12,477 nt of DNA from contig LSSL01001196.1 of NCBI GenBank assembly GCA_001953115.1, positions 3,649 through 16,125 on the forward strand. The letters are read 5' to 3'. The notes beneath the pieces are model-generated. The model did not search any database and was not told the origin of the DNA. It saw only the letters and a list, made by a program, of their open reading frames with translations. The position numbers were made by a program, and so were the translations under genes. This stretch comes from Smittium mucronatum. Taxonomy: Eukaryota; Kickxellomycota; Harpellomycetes; Harpellales; Legeriomycetaceae. Positions 1-8,348 of the stretch are shown piece by piece; within the stretch, counting starts at the first letter, position 1, and each line of letters starts with the position of its first letter.

Positions 1-2
1 CA

Positions 3-483
3 CCTGAGTCGAATAGTATTTTTCCATTTGATCCGTTTAAATTTATTTTGCAATATGGAGAACTTCGATAATTATATATTTTATCGAATATACCCAGCTA
101 TTATGTTTTAGTAGATCAAAAAAAAGACGTCATATATATTTATTCGATAATTAGTAAGTAAAAAATAAATTCAATTAAAAATGTGGTTAAAAATTTACAA
201 ATTTTCTAATTTGAAAACATATAAATGAATCCTTAAATTATTAAAATATATCTTCAGTTTAAAATTTATCCAGATTATATGTCTTAATATGAAGTTTTAT
301 TCGATTATATATTTACGCATTTAACAAAAAATGATACAAATAATAATCGAGTCTTATATATCGAAATAGGGGAAGATTTAAAACAAAAACTGACATATTT
401 CTTAAAATAATATAGTATAAAATTTTAACCGATATTTTTAATGAATTTTTCGATTATCAATCCCGAAATCTTTTTTATTTAAA
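3..483 (+). pseudogene. Unrecognised coding-like relic, 5'-truncated by window edge (repeat copy A)
   Basis: One frame (codons from position 3) can be followed for about 160 codons with only TAA stops interrupting it (roughly eight) and no obvious frameshift. Readable pieces include FDPFKFILQYGELR, LYILSNIPSYYVLVDQKKDV, YEVLFDYIFTHLTKN and VLYIEIGEDLKQKLTYFL. I do not recognise the family. The reading is supported by a diverged second copy on the minus strand at about 4030-4345, where about 70 nt flanked by TTATCGAATA and TATTCGATAA align well (most of the first 30 positions match) and similarity continues for some 200 nt more. That second copy lies directly downstream of the minus-strand gag relic, so this may be an inner (pol-side) part of a retroelement; no protease, reverse transcriptase or integrase motif was seen to prove it. 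The start lies outside the window. Confidence 0.4.
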
Positions 484-734
484 ATAAAAATATATACATT
501 AAACAAAAAAAAACTTTTTCTCCCCCATCGATAAAAAATTATTCTTTTAATTCTATTTCCTATTTAATAAAATTTATTTATGTGTTAAATGATTAATTAA
601 ATTGATCGATATATATTTTTTTGTTTCAAGATCATAATAAATTGAAAATTAAAATTCACTTTACTAAAGTCAAAAGTTTTTTAATAAAAACCCAATTTTT
701 TGTAGGCGATGTAATATTATTTTAATGAATTTCA
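484..734. other. AT-rich stretch, possible continuation of repeat copy A
   Basis: No certain gene. It contains a C5 tract at 521-525. One plus-strand frame has few stops and ends near 718 in FFVGDVILF, which loosely resembles the VGDLVL element near the C-terminus of retroelement integrases. That resemblance is short and may be chance. Nothing else is supportable. Confidence 0.2.
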
Positions 735-1001
735 ATGATTAAAAAAAATATGCTGTTTTCTCCAAGTATTTTATACACAGCACCTAAAATATTTAAAGAA
801 AATAATTCTCGATCTTCTAAAAAATAATTCTTTTCATATAAAATAAATAGTCTAAAAAATGGGAATATTCTTGGTATTTTTTATCCGTATTTAAAAACAA
901 CATACAGAGAAACTTTTTTCGGGGTATTTAAAAATACAAAGCTGCCCCTGAGACTTATAAAAAAGAACAGTTTTGTACAATGTCACACCTATGAATTATA
1001 A
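735..1001 (+). pseudogene. Coding-like relic, possible N-terminal part of a transposase
   Basis: From an ATG at 735 one frame runs about 88 codons to a TAA at 999, broken only by one internal TAA near 825. In DNA this AT-rich such a stretch is suggestive but not proof. A readable piece late in it, YRETFFGVFKNTKLPL, resembles the segment of ISXO2/IS1595-type transposases that follows the N-terminal zinc ribbon (a pattern like FF..TKLPL). No matching catalytic domain of that family is visible downstream. The next frame, from 1024, belongs to a DDE_Tnp_4-like relic on the same strand, so this may instead be that protein's N-terminus joined by a frameshift. The two possibilities cannot be separated by eye. 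Confidence 0.3.
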
Positions 1002-1023
1002 CAGTGACTCTGACACTTATTAA

Positions 1024-2139
1024 TTTAAGATATACAAAAAAATTTCACAGATACCTAAATCAAGCTTTTTCATGACGGAATTTAAAATGAACAAGTTCGA
1101 TGAAACTTATACGACATACGAGGCTTATTTATTGAAATCTGAAATGGGGAGAGGGAAAAAAATCAAAGTTTTCCCCAAAGGATAAACTTATTTTTTTAAC
1201 AAATCTCAGATATTATTTTAAATAAGAAAAAATCTGACGAGATTTCGGAGCTTATACTCCTTCGATCTACACTAATATTAATTTCACAGCAGTTCTAATC
1301 AGAAATGCCTTACTGAAATTTTTTTTATCCCCGATAAAAAAAGAATTACAAATTTCTCAATCCATAATATTGAAGAACAATATTGACGTGGTTCTAATTA
1401 TTAATTGCACATTATTCTATATTAACATACCTTCTGGCTCATTCTCCGATTCAAATATTTTTTTCACTCAGAAAATACCACAGATACTGTGCAAAAAGGG
1501 ATATAGCTGAAATTCTGAATGGTGAATGTGCGTTCGTTAGCCTTGCAATGGAAGATTTTAACATGATATGACCGTATGAAAAAAGATGGACTCAAAATAA
1601 CGTGAGTTTTCGGGGAAAAAATCAGCGATTAAAAAATCAAGGATACTGGTAATTAAAAAAAATGGTTGATTATGGTATAAAAGAGATAATTCGGGCTAGA
1701 TAAAAAATTTAGGGAAAACATTCCTAAGAAAGTAAAACAAAATACTTCTTTAAGAGCGCCAGATTTGGAAAAAAGTGTTCATGATCCGCCGGAAATCACA
1801 CAAGAGTCCTCTATATGTAATATTAGCACTCGGAAGAAAATTGAAACTAATGAAAAAATAATTTTTGAAAACTTTTTTGGGAGACTGAAAGGTTTATTTA
1901 AACTTAATTTAGACTTTTATAGAGGCTAAGTAGAGAATATTGAGACTTTGAATGACATAAGTATATCACTTACAAACTTTCATATATCAATGTATCAATT
2001 GCGACTAGAAGACTTGAATTTTCATGATTTAGTAATCATAAAAGAACAAGAATTGATTAGAAAAAGGCAAGATACAAAGGAGAAATACACAAAAATTAGA
2101 AAGATATCTAGAATTCTTAGAAATAATTCAAATTCATAA
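1024..2139 (+). pseudogene. Degraded DDE_Tnp_4 (PIF/Harbinger-like) transposase
   Basis: This is the relic of a cut-and-paste transposase that would bind element ends and catalyse transposition in the nucleus. The coding frame moves through four blocks: 1024-1384, 1376-1507, 1500-1689 and 1690-2139, implying at least three frameshifts. Block 1 carries ITNFSIHNIEE, like the FSIN-Q segment of the family. Block 2 has VVLIINCTLFYINIPSGSF followed by SDS, matching the family pattern in which GS.HDS holds the second catalytic Asp (codon 1448-1450). Block 3 has AFVSLAMEDFNMI-stop-PYEKRWTQNN, like the GD.GY..LTPY region. Block 4 has IIFENFFGRLKGLFKL, the VE.FGRLK motif with the third catalytic Glu (codon 1867-1869), then ISLTNFHISMYQLRLEDL near the end. 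Block 4 is open for about 149 codons except for one TAA at 1927. The total of about 370 residues fits HARBI1-like proteins. The first catalytic Asp was not located and no terminal repeats were identified. Confidence 0.6.
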
Positions 2140-4029
2140 GATTATTTTGGCTCTTACAAAAAAAATTTTTTTACGAAAAACAGTTTTGGTAAAAGTTTTG
2201 CTTCTTCAGTTCCTTATTTTAGCAGCTCGTATTTATCTGATTAAACATATTTTACTTCATAGCTCTTTTTTATTATTTATTCTAGTTACACATTTATCAA
2301 AAAAATAAATTTTGAATAAAAATACAAATGAACCATATATAACAGCCAATAAAAATCTTATAATATACCATACGATTATGAGGGCCTCATTTTCTTTCAT
2401 ATAAAAGCTTGAATGATAAAGATATTTTTACAACTCTCTTTCTTCATTAAATTTTTTTTAAAAAAAATGTAGATTGGCTCGATAATTTTTCCCTGAACGA
2501 ATCAAATTAAATATAAGGTAAAAACATAAAAAAGCTATTCCATTGGATATATTAGTACATAAAACTTAGTTTAAATTAAAAAATATAGGGTTGATCTATT
2601 ACCAATCACCCAATAACATCTATTGTTGTGATGGAGCTTCTAATTTCTGTTTTTAGACTTAATTTTTAAAAAAATTCTCATTATGTTTATTTTCAAAAAA
2701 AAAAAATTTAACATTTTATTTAGATGCTTATGGGGATTTTTTTATAATTATAGTAAAAAAGAGCCAAAAATATTTTAATAGAATGACTTAATATAGTTGT
2801 GAATCGGTTCAAACTGTTGGACTAATAAGTAAAATTGGTAAGGGTTTATATATATATCAGTCAATCTTTTATTTAAACTTGCTCCTTTAAGAGTTATGCT
2901 AAAGGTTTCTCAAATTAATTATATAATAGGACTTTACTTTTTTAATATATTAATAGATTTCTAAGAAATTAAAATTAGACTCCAAAAAAGAAAAAGGAAT
3001 TGTGAATGTGAATATATGTAGGTAACGAAATAGTTTTAAACTTTCTACACTTAATTTATTGGATTAAAATAACTAAAAAATTTTATTAATGTTTTTTTAT
3101 TTTTAGGAGAGATATTTTCTCAAGCCATAGCGTTTTTTAAGGATCTTTCTGTATTTATTAAAAGAAAGTGATATTTTCTGACCACCTGAATATATATTGG
3201 GAATAAATTTTAAATGCCACATATGAATGTTTTATTTGAAATGCAGTTTCGGTTATTTGTAATTACACATTATACTGTTTCAAAAACTGCCTTATCAAAA
3301 ACTTATGGTCAATAAGTTAACTTTATATCAATATTTTTTTGTAAAAAACAAAATATTAGCTCAATTTAAACTCAATTTCTTCATCTTCAATGATTTTATT
3401 AATATAAAAATGACGGGAATTTTTCTTATATGAAATATGAAAAATCCCCTAAATACCCTGCACACTAAATAAAAATAGTTGATTCGACTACTTACTTTAA
3501 TTAAAATGCTTTTGAATTTACTGTTAAAAATAAAAACCATCAAATTAAATCTCATCTCTGTATGATACTTTTTCTTCTATCATTTTTCGTGAAAAACGTT
3601 TGAAAAAAGAATGCGAATAGGCTTTTTATCTTTTTTTGAAGGATTTGAAATTCAAATTGATATTTTATTATGAAAATTTCTGAGACTTTAACAGCTTGAA
3701 TTTGCTTTAAGTGTATTTTTGAAATATCCTTTTTGATAAAATTTTATAAAATACTGTGGAAAAATTTTAGAAAGTGATTTTTTCCATGGTTGGAGATATT
3801 TATTGCTTAATTTGAAAATCTGGAAATGGTTTTTAATACATTTTATTTGCTTCTGCCAATTATATAAAAAAATATTTCATTAATTTTCTAAAAAAATACA
3901 GTTGGGAAATATTTTAGGTATTAGAAATATAATTTTATCTTATTACTGGCTTTATTATCATTTAAACTATCCGATGATTCCTATTATTTTTCAAATCAAG
4001 TTATATGCATTATAAATGCTTATTTTAAT
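2140..4029. other. AT-rich gene-free stretch
   Basis: Frequent stops in all frames, with homopolymeric A and T runs. I see no protein motif, RNA gene, terminal repeat or tandem array. An open stretch of 64 codons on the minus strand at 3361-3555 is hydrophobic and AT-driven, and such lengths are expected by chance at this composition. The end of the upstream transposon copy presumably lies here, but I could not place its terminus. Confidence 0.5.
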
Positions 4030-4345
4030 ACCTTATATTATAAAAGAATGTGTATTTCATTAATAAAATTTTATTAGTTAAGACATAGAAAAATAATATT
4101 ACATCATTTCAATAAAAAAATGAGTCAATAGTTTTTTAATTCATATGCGAGAAAAAAAAACCCAACTTTTATTTTATAATTAGAAAAATTTCGACTGATT
4201 TTTCAATAGGACTTTTTTTACAAATCTTAATTATCGAATAAATACACAGTAAGTTTTTTAAAAATGACTTAAATCATAACATCTGGTTTTATTCGATAAA
4301 ATCTCTATTGCTATTTAACCCCACTATAAATAAATTTTCACCATT
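4030..4345 (-). pseudogene. Second, more decayed copy of the relic at the left edge (repeat copy B)
   Basis: Read on the minus strand, this aligns with plus-strand positions of about 30-310. The best block is 4231-4299 against 81-150. Both begin TTATCGAATA, end TATTCGATAA and share CCAG.T.TTATG between them. Further matches follow (GTAAAAAA, then AAATTTT.CTAATT, then ATGTCTTAA). At protein level copy A KFILQYG..ILSN.PSYY corresponds to a minus-strand frame KIYL.WG..ILSNKTRCY with stops and a frameshift. It sits immediately downstream of the gag relic on the same strand, so it could be the next part of that retroelement. The family is not recognised. Confidence 0.45.
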
Positions 4346-4370
4346 TTTCAATTCGCACGATTTTTAATTT

Positions 4371-5124
4371 TTAATTTTTTTTTTAATATTTGGAGTATTC
4401 AAACAATTTATTTCTACATCTGATTGGTAATTTTTTACTTTTATTTCTTGTGATAGTTTTGGAGCAAGGAAAATTGAGTGGAGTGAAATAATCATCGTTT
4501 TCTTCATCATAACTTCCCACCGACTAATTTTCAATTTCGGTATCTATGATTATCTCTGGTTCTTTTTCGGATTCTCTTTCTAGTATCTCTTTTTCTTGTA
4601 GTTTGATATTGCTTTTTTTTCAGTAGGCTTAACCGGGTCTCTTACCGACTTGTCCCGTTTCCCGAAAATTTATATCTGTTATTATTATAATAATAATAAT
4701 ATCGTCTATTATATTTATTACCATAGCTCTGGTTGTTGATTTCTTGAGGGCCTTCTATTATTGAAACTATTTTGGTTGAACGAGTAAACAAATTTTTTAT
4801 TGTATTGTATTGGTAATTTATTGAAATCTCATCCTCTGTGCTCTGGTAATTCACGATTCCAAAAAACCATATTTATACTTAAATAGGTCCTCACAATTCT
4901 CATAGCGAATTTATATGGACCTCTATACTATTTATGCCGTATAAAAAATATCAGAAGCGTAGCTATCGTTTAATACTTTAAAATTCAAGCTATATTCATA
5001 ACCACTTCTGTAATTATTATTATTTTATTCAGGTCTATGCCCATGGCTTCGTTTTTTTCTATTTAATTTTGTATATGATTTAAAGCTATTTTAATATCCA
5101 AAGCTGTAATACTTCTGCTTATTA
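4371..5124 (-). pseudogene. 3' part of a retrotransposon Gag-like pseudogene
   Basis: This is the C-terminal half of the Gag-like gene whose 5' part lies at 7025-7565; a DNA transposon separates them. On the minus strand from 5124 the frame reads NKQKYYSFGY, then KSYTKLNRKKRSHGHRPE, NNNNYRSGYEYS, and on to YENCEDLFKYKYGF, with TAA/TAG/TGA stops between pieces. A frameshift near 4855 leads to a 70-codon open stretch (4642-4854) containing NNQSYGNKYNRRYYYYYNNN. The Tyr/Asn run is encoded by a TAT/AAT microsatellite at 4678-4702. After a further shift comes DPVKPTEKKAISN and then an acidic tail (EKEILERESEKEPEIIIDTE, later SYDEENDDYFTP) at about 4470-4605. A basic, Asn/Tyr/Arg-rich region followed by an acidic tail fits a Gag nucleic-acid-binding C-terminus. 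No CCHC knuckle is visible in this copy. Confidence 0.5.
4678..4702. repeat. ATT/TAA microsatellite within gag relic
   Basis: A short trinucleotide run of about eight units. On the minus strand it reads as TAT and AAT codons and gives the YYYYYNNN run of the Gag-like tail, so it probably grew inside a coding sequence. Confidence 0.8.
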
Positions 5125-5126
5125 TA

Positions 5127-5291
5127 CATCATTTCCAATCCAAATTCAAAAAAAAGTACACATTATTTCAAAAAAAGTATAAATGATTTGGGAAAAAGTA
5201 AAATCAATTGTAATTAAAGTAAAAACAATTTGATAAAAAGTGATATAAATTTTAAAAAAAGTAAATTTGATTTGGGAAAGTAAAATAATAT
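5127..5291 (+). repeat. Left terminal inverted repeat with 21-bp iterated units
   Basis: After a 21-nt terminal unit (5127-5147) come six consecutive units of exactly 21 bp (5148-5168, 5169-5189, 5190-5210, 5211-5231, 5232-5252, 5253-5273) and a shortened seventh (5274-5291). Each unit is an A-rich octamer, then GTA or GTG, then ten bases mostly ending ATTT or AATT. The whole block is the inverse of 6861-7022. Iterated sites inside terminal repeats are plausible transposase-binding sites; that role is inferred. Confidence 0.85.
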
Positions 5292-5399
5292 CATGTAAAA
5301 GACCGATTTTAAGTGCCAACATTCATATCTCTGAGCTAAATTGCATTATAAAAGAATTATTGCGAATGAACTATAAAATTTCAACACATTTTAGGTGAA

Positions 5400-6405
5400 G
5401 CGACGATATGTGATTAGCTTATTGTCTTTTCGATTATCCTAGTCGCTCACTCAATTTGGAAACACTCCATTTTTGGATCTTCATTGCTTAAAACACTGAA
5501 TTTGTTAAAAAAATTCTTTTTGATTTCGGATTTTATAACGCTCAAAGCGTTTTTTATTGGATTAAGCATAGGTTAATATTGGCTTAGATATAAAACTTGA
5601 ACACCTGAATATCTAGATAAGAAATCAGGTATCCTATTATGACAGCGGGGCATTATCCGAAATAATTGCAATTTTGGATAACGAAATCCTAAACTTTATA
5701 TCTTCGTCAATCAGTCCAGATATCCACTCGTTACAATCTTCGTATTTGTAATTTTTTTCTTTTTTTTTTGAAATTTAGAATCCCAAGTTGGGAGACTCCA
5801 CTGATCGTGTGAACTTTAGGACCTCTGTTTTTTGGTGCTTTGAAGATAACCTTTTTTCCCTTTTTAGATCTTCCTCTGGATCTTAGAATAAAAAGATTTA
5901 AATTACTCTCGTCTATATAGATGAAAAAAATTCGTAAGCTAGCCAAATTCAGATAATTTTTTAATTAATCCTTTCTTTTTTGCTTTTCATTAAATTAATT
6001 CATCTGTGTAGGATCAATATAGGTTCCTTTTACTAAATGCTTTGAAATTTAAATGACTAATAGTAGTTTTCTGCAATAATAGCAAATCATTATGCAAAAA
6101 AAGAAAATCCGAATTTTTTTTAAAAAGTATATAGTGGATTTTCCTTTTTTTTATCAAAAAATCGGAGAGAATATCAGAATTTTTTTTTCAAGATAAACAT
6201 ACCCCCCCCCCTATTTTTAGGAATAGAATTCATAGATATCACCCAACTATATGCAGTTTATTTAGGGATTTTGTGGGAATTTATTGACCGAGAAAAATCC
6301 TCACCAATTTCCGCTGAATATATAATCGCACAGCGTACACTTTGTGAGTGTGTTTTATACTTCCTCCGTATTGATATATTGTTATTTATTTTGGATAAAA
6401 TCCAT
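5400..6405 (-). pseudogene. Degraded IS630-type (DDE_3) transposase
   Basis: This would have bound the element's terminal repeats and catalysed excision and integration at TA. It is read on the minus strand through several frameshifts. An ATG lies at 6405-6403 (MDFIQNK). After a shift comes RRKYKTHSQSVRCAIIYSAE, then IGEDFSRSINSHKIPK-stop-TAYSW, the helix-turn-helix typical of the family, then PKNRGG followed by a G10 run. One frame past the G run gives ENPLYTF, the expected NPL-T motif. Next is VKGTYIDPTQMN and a 5' in-frame lead into IFFIYIDESNLNLFILRSRG, with the first catalytic Asp at 5911-5913. IAIISDNAPL has the second Asp at 5655-5657. After a one-base shift comes HNRIPDFLSRYSGVQVLYL, then PMLNPIKN, where the third catalytic Glu is replaced by Lys (codon 5552-5554). 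Spacing from second Asp to this site is 33 or 34 residues depending on the frameshift. Tail KSEIKKNFF and YRRFT follow. Length of about 330 codons matches the family. Confidence 0.8.
6202..6211. repeat. C10 (G10 on coding strand) homopolymer in transposase relic
   Basis: Ten C on the plus strand, read as G10 in the transposase just after the HTH, where family members commonly have Arg-Gly-Gly. The sequence on either side reads in different frames, so the tract has probably changed length since the gene decayed. Confidence 0.8.
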
Positions 6406-6860
6406 ACTTTTTCTTATAAAATGATTTGATTGATGAGTATTAATCATCAAAAAATTTAACCTGCTTATTTATAAATCTTTTTCTTTTTAGAAACCAATGA
6501 TTTTTTTTCATAAAATTTAATTTTTGTATAATTATGTGATTTTTTGAGAAATAATTTATATGAATTGATCAATATTCGGATTAATAATGAATTTTTAGTG
6601 ATTAAATTCAATATACTGCTGTCACTATTAAACGGATATTAAACCTTACTTAGTATGAAACTTATTTAAATATCAATAGTTGAAACGAGATATGTTTTTC
6701 GAGGCAATATACAATTGCTTAATTATGAAACATTTAGAAATTGTAGTTATAATCATTATTAATACATCCTCGATTTTTCTAATTTGAAACCTGAAATTAT
6801 GTAAAATTTTAAATTTTAATTTTTTTACTTTTTAATGAAAATTAATTGTGTCTTAAAATA

Positions 6861-7022
6861 ATATTATTTTACTTTCCCAAATCAAATTTACTTTTTTGGA
6901 TTCAAATATAATTTTTTTAAATAGATATTAATTTTTACCAAATCATTTTTACTTTTCCCCAAATCATAATTACCCTTTTTACAATAATGTGTATTTTTTT
7001 TTAATTTGATTTGGAAATGGTG
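6861..7022 (-). repeat. Right terminal inverted repeat
   Basis: Inverse of 5127-5291. The inner 37 bp (6861-6897) match the left copy (5255-5291) exactly, while the outer part carries many substitutions and small indels. On the minus strand the same GTA-containing units of about 21 bp can be followed, with one or two units off by a base or two and some lacking the GTA. Confidence 0.85.
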
Positions 7023-7024
7023 TA

Positions 7025-7565
7025 TTTATTGCCTCGATAAAATTTTCAGGGTTTTTTAGGTTTAGAATATCGAAGAAAATTTTATCTAACCCATGTTTAA
7101 ATAAATAGAATATTTCAGGATTGCTTATGCCTTTAAAATCACCCATCATGCTAGTTTCATTGGATAAAAAATCCGCTAAGGAGTTTTTTTGAGATAATAA
7201 TTCCAAAATTCTCCGCAGAGCTTGATATTAGCTTGTGTCAATGAAGTATGGTGTTATTTTTTCATAAAATAATTTTGTGTTGAGCAATTTTTCATCAGGA
7301 ATGTTTAAAAAATATGCTTCTAATGTAGTTTCTGCTTTATTGCAGAGTTGAAACTTTAAATTCTCGACTATACGTACCCCATACTTTATTGAAAATGCTT
7401 TGAATAAGTTCATAAATTTTGAGTATCATTATTTTAAAGAAAATTAGCTTCCAATGTACTATATTCTGGTAATGCCAATATTTGTACTGGTGACGCATTT
7501 TGTTTTCAGAAAGCTGCAAAAATATTGTCTTGAATAACAGAATTCAAGCCCTGGTTATTTTCCAT
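7025..7565 (-). pseudogene. 5' part of a retrotransposon Gag-like pseudogene
   Basis: On the minus strand an ATG at 7565-7563 opens MENNQGLNSVIQDNIFAAF, then, after a TGA, KQNASPVQILALPEYSTLEA and NFL. This N-terminal pattern of a short leader followed by LPEYS-like sequence is seen in Gag proteins of Ty3/gypsy-type elements. The frame shifts near 7413 into MNLFKAFSIKYGVRIVENLK and KAETTLEAYFLNIPDEKLL, stops at 7228, and resumes as a frame reading YQALRRILELLSQKNSLADF, FLSNETSMMGDFKGISNPEI, FYLFKHGLDKIFFDIL and NPENFIEAIN. The last segment (GIS-E-YLF-GL-I---P-NFIEAI) is the most Gag-like. It ends at the transposon junction (7023-7024) and continues at 5124. Assignment to a family is by pattern only; no long terminal repeat or primer-binding site was found upstream. 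Confidence 0.5.
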
Positions 7566-8348
7566 TTTTTTACGTTAAATTTTACACAGAGAAATCTTAA
7601 CTAAGTATTATATTCTTGTTTTTTTGTTTTCATTTTTTGAGGTAGGGTATGATGGTAGTGCTAACATGTGACTTTTGACTATTACAAATTTTATTTAAAA
7701 TACTATTTTTGGAATAGTTTCAAATTTAATAATTTCAAAAGGTTTATTTGTTTATTTTTTTATCTAAAAGATTAAGATATGAAAGGAAAAAAATTTAAAA
7801 CATAATATAGAAACCCCCCCCTCCCCCCAGTGTAGAAAAGACTTTTAGTTATAATGCGTAAAAGTTATATAAAATAAAATATGTGATTTTATGTAATAAT
7901 AGAATTAATATAAAGTGTTTAGAAAACGAGTTTCTTTTTTTTGAAATACATTATATAGCTATTTTTTTATTATATAATTTATTACTAAGCTTGACTTTTT
8001 TAGCACAATGGGGTCATAACATATTTCTATTCTTAATTATGACAAAATCAATCATACTGGACAAAATTAATAATTATTATCTTGTAATTAAAGAATTAAT
8101 ATAGTAATAAAAGCACTTTACTTACCTCTTCTATCAATAATAAGTCTATATTTGGTTTTTTAATCGTCTCTAAATGAGCCACAAGATCATTTATTCCTTT
8201 AGGGACTATTTTACAAAAGATTTAATTCACTTTTTTTGAAATTTTTCATAAGACTAACATTATTTGTAATATATTGATAAATATTGAATTTAATACAATC
8301 GAGGTGACTAAATTATGAAAATAAGAGGGAGTATGGTTTGGCGATTAA
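7566..8348. other. AT-rich stretch upstream of gag relic, with a C-tract
   Basis: If the gag relic belonged to an LTR element, its 5' LTR would be expected here. I looked for a TG...CA bounded repeat matched elsewhere and did not find one. A polypyrimidine tract C8-T-C6 lies at 7814-7828. A 73-codon open stretch (7883-8104, +) is hydrophobic, has no ATG at its 5' end and matches no family I know; it is within chance expectation. Confidence 0.4.
7814..7828. repeat. C8-T-C6 tract
   Basis: Fourteen C in fifteen bases inside very AT-rich DNA. On the minus strand this is two adjacent G runs. No coding context. Confidence 0.85.

Larger units (their letters stand above)
5127..7022 (-). mobile_element. 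IS630/Tc1-mariner-like DNA transposon, 1896 bp, nested in gag
   Basis: This is a full-length but inactive cut-and-paste element. The outer ends are CATCATTTCC on the left and its near-perfect inverse GGAAATGGTG on the right (one mismatch). Each is flanked by TA (5125-5126 and 7023-7024), the target duplicated by this superfamily. Long terminal inverted repeats (about 165 and 162 bp) enclose one transposase relic on the minus strand. The remaining interior (5292-5399 and 6406-6860) is AT-rich without visible features. The right flank is the gag relic reading PENFIEAIN up to the TA, and the left flank resumes with a Gag-like frame, so the element inserted into an existing gag. The flanking gag frames are offset across the TA, which implies a later indel or a slightly different junction. 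Confidence 0.8.

Noticed and set aside
3..483. TAA read as sense (ciliate-type code), since most internal stops are TAA
   Set aside because: TAG and TGA also interrupt the relics. The TAA in the transposase QY-stop-PMLNPI sits where the family has Ser, not Gln, and true frameshifts are present. Predominance of TAA follows from AT content, so decay explains it.
3361..3555. 64-codon open frame on the minus strand
   Set aside because: Composition is Phe/Ile/Lys/Ser/Leu-rich as expected from AT-rich random DNA. With about 10% stop codons expected per codon, several runs of 60 or more are expected in six frames of this window. No motif seen.
5127..5291. CRISPR-like array because of regular short repeats
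   Set aside because: The 21-bp units abut with no spacers, are degenerate, and have an inverted copy at the other end of a transposon.
7337..7519. 60-codon frame overlapping the gag relic
   Set aside because: It overlaps other minus-strand frames that carry the Gag-like pattern. It may contain a short frameshifted gag piece but is not a separate gene.
7883..8104. Hydrophobic 73-codon open frame on the plus strand, possibly a membrane protein
   Set aside because: No ATG at its 5' end, no recognisable family, and hydrophobic content follows from T-rich codons. Length is within chance.
7566..8348. 5' LTR of the gag-bearing retroelement
   Set aside because: No TG...CA bounded sequence with a second copy, and no convincing tRNA primer-binding site next to the gag start, could be found by eye.
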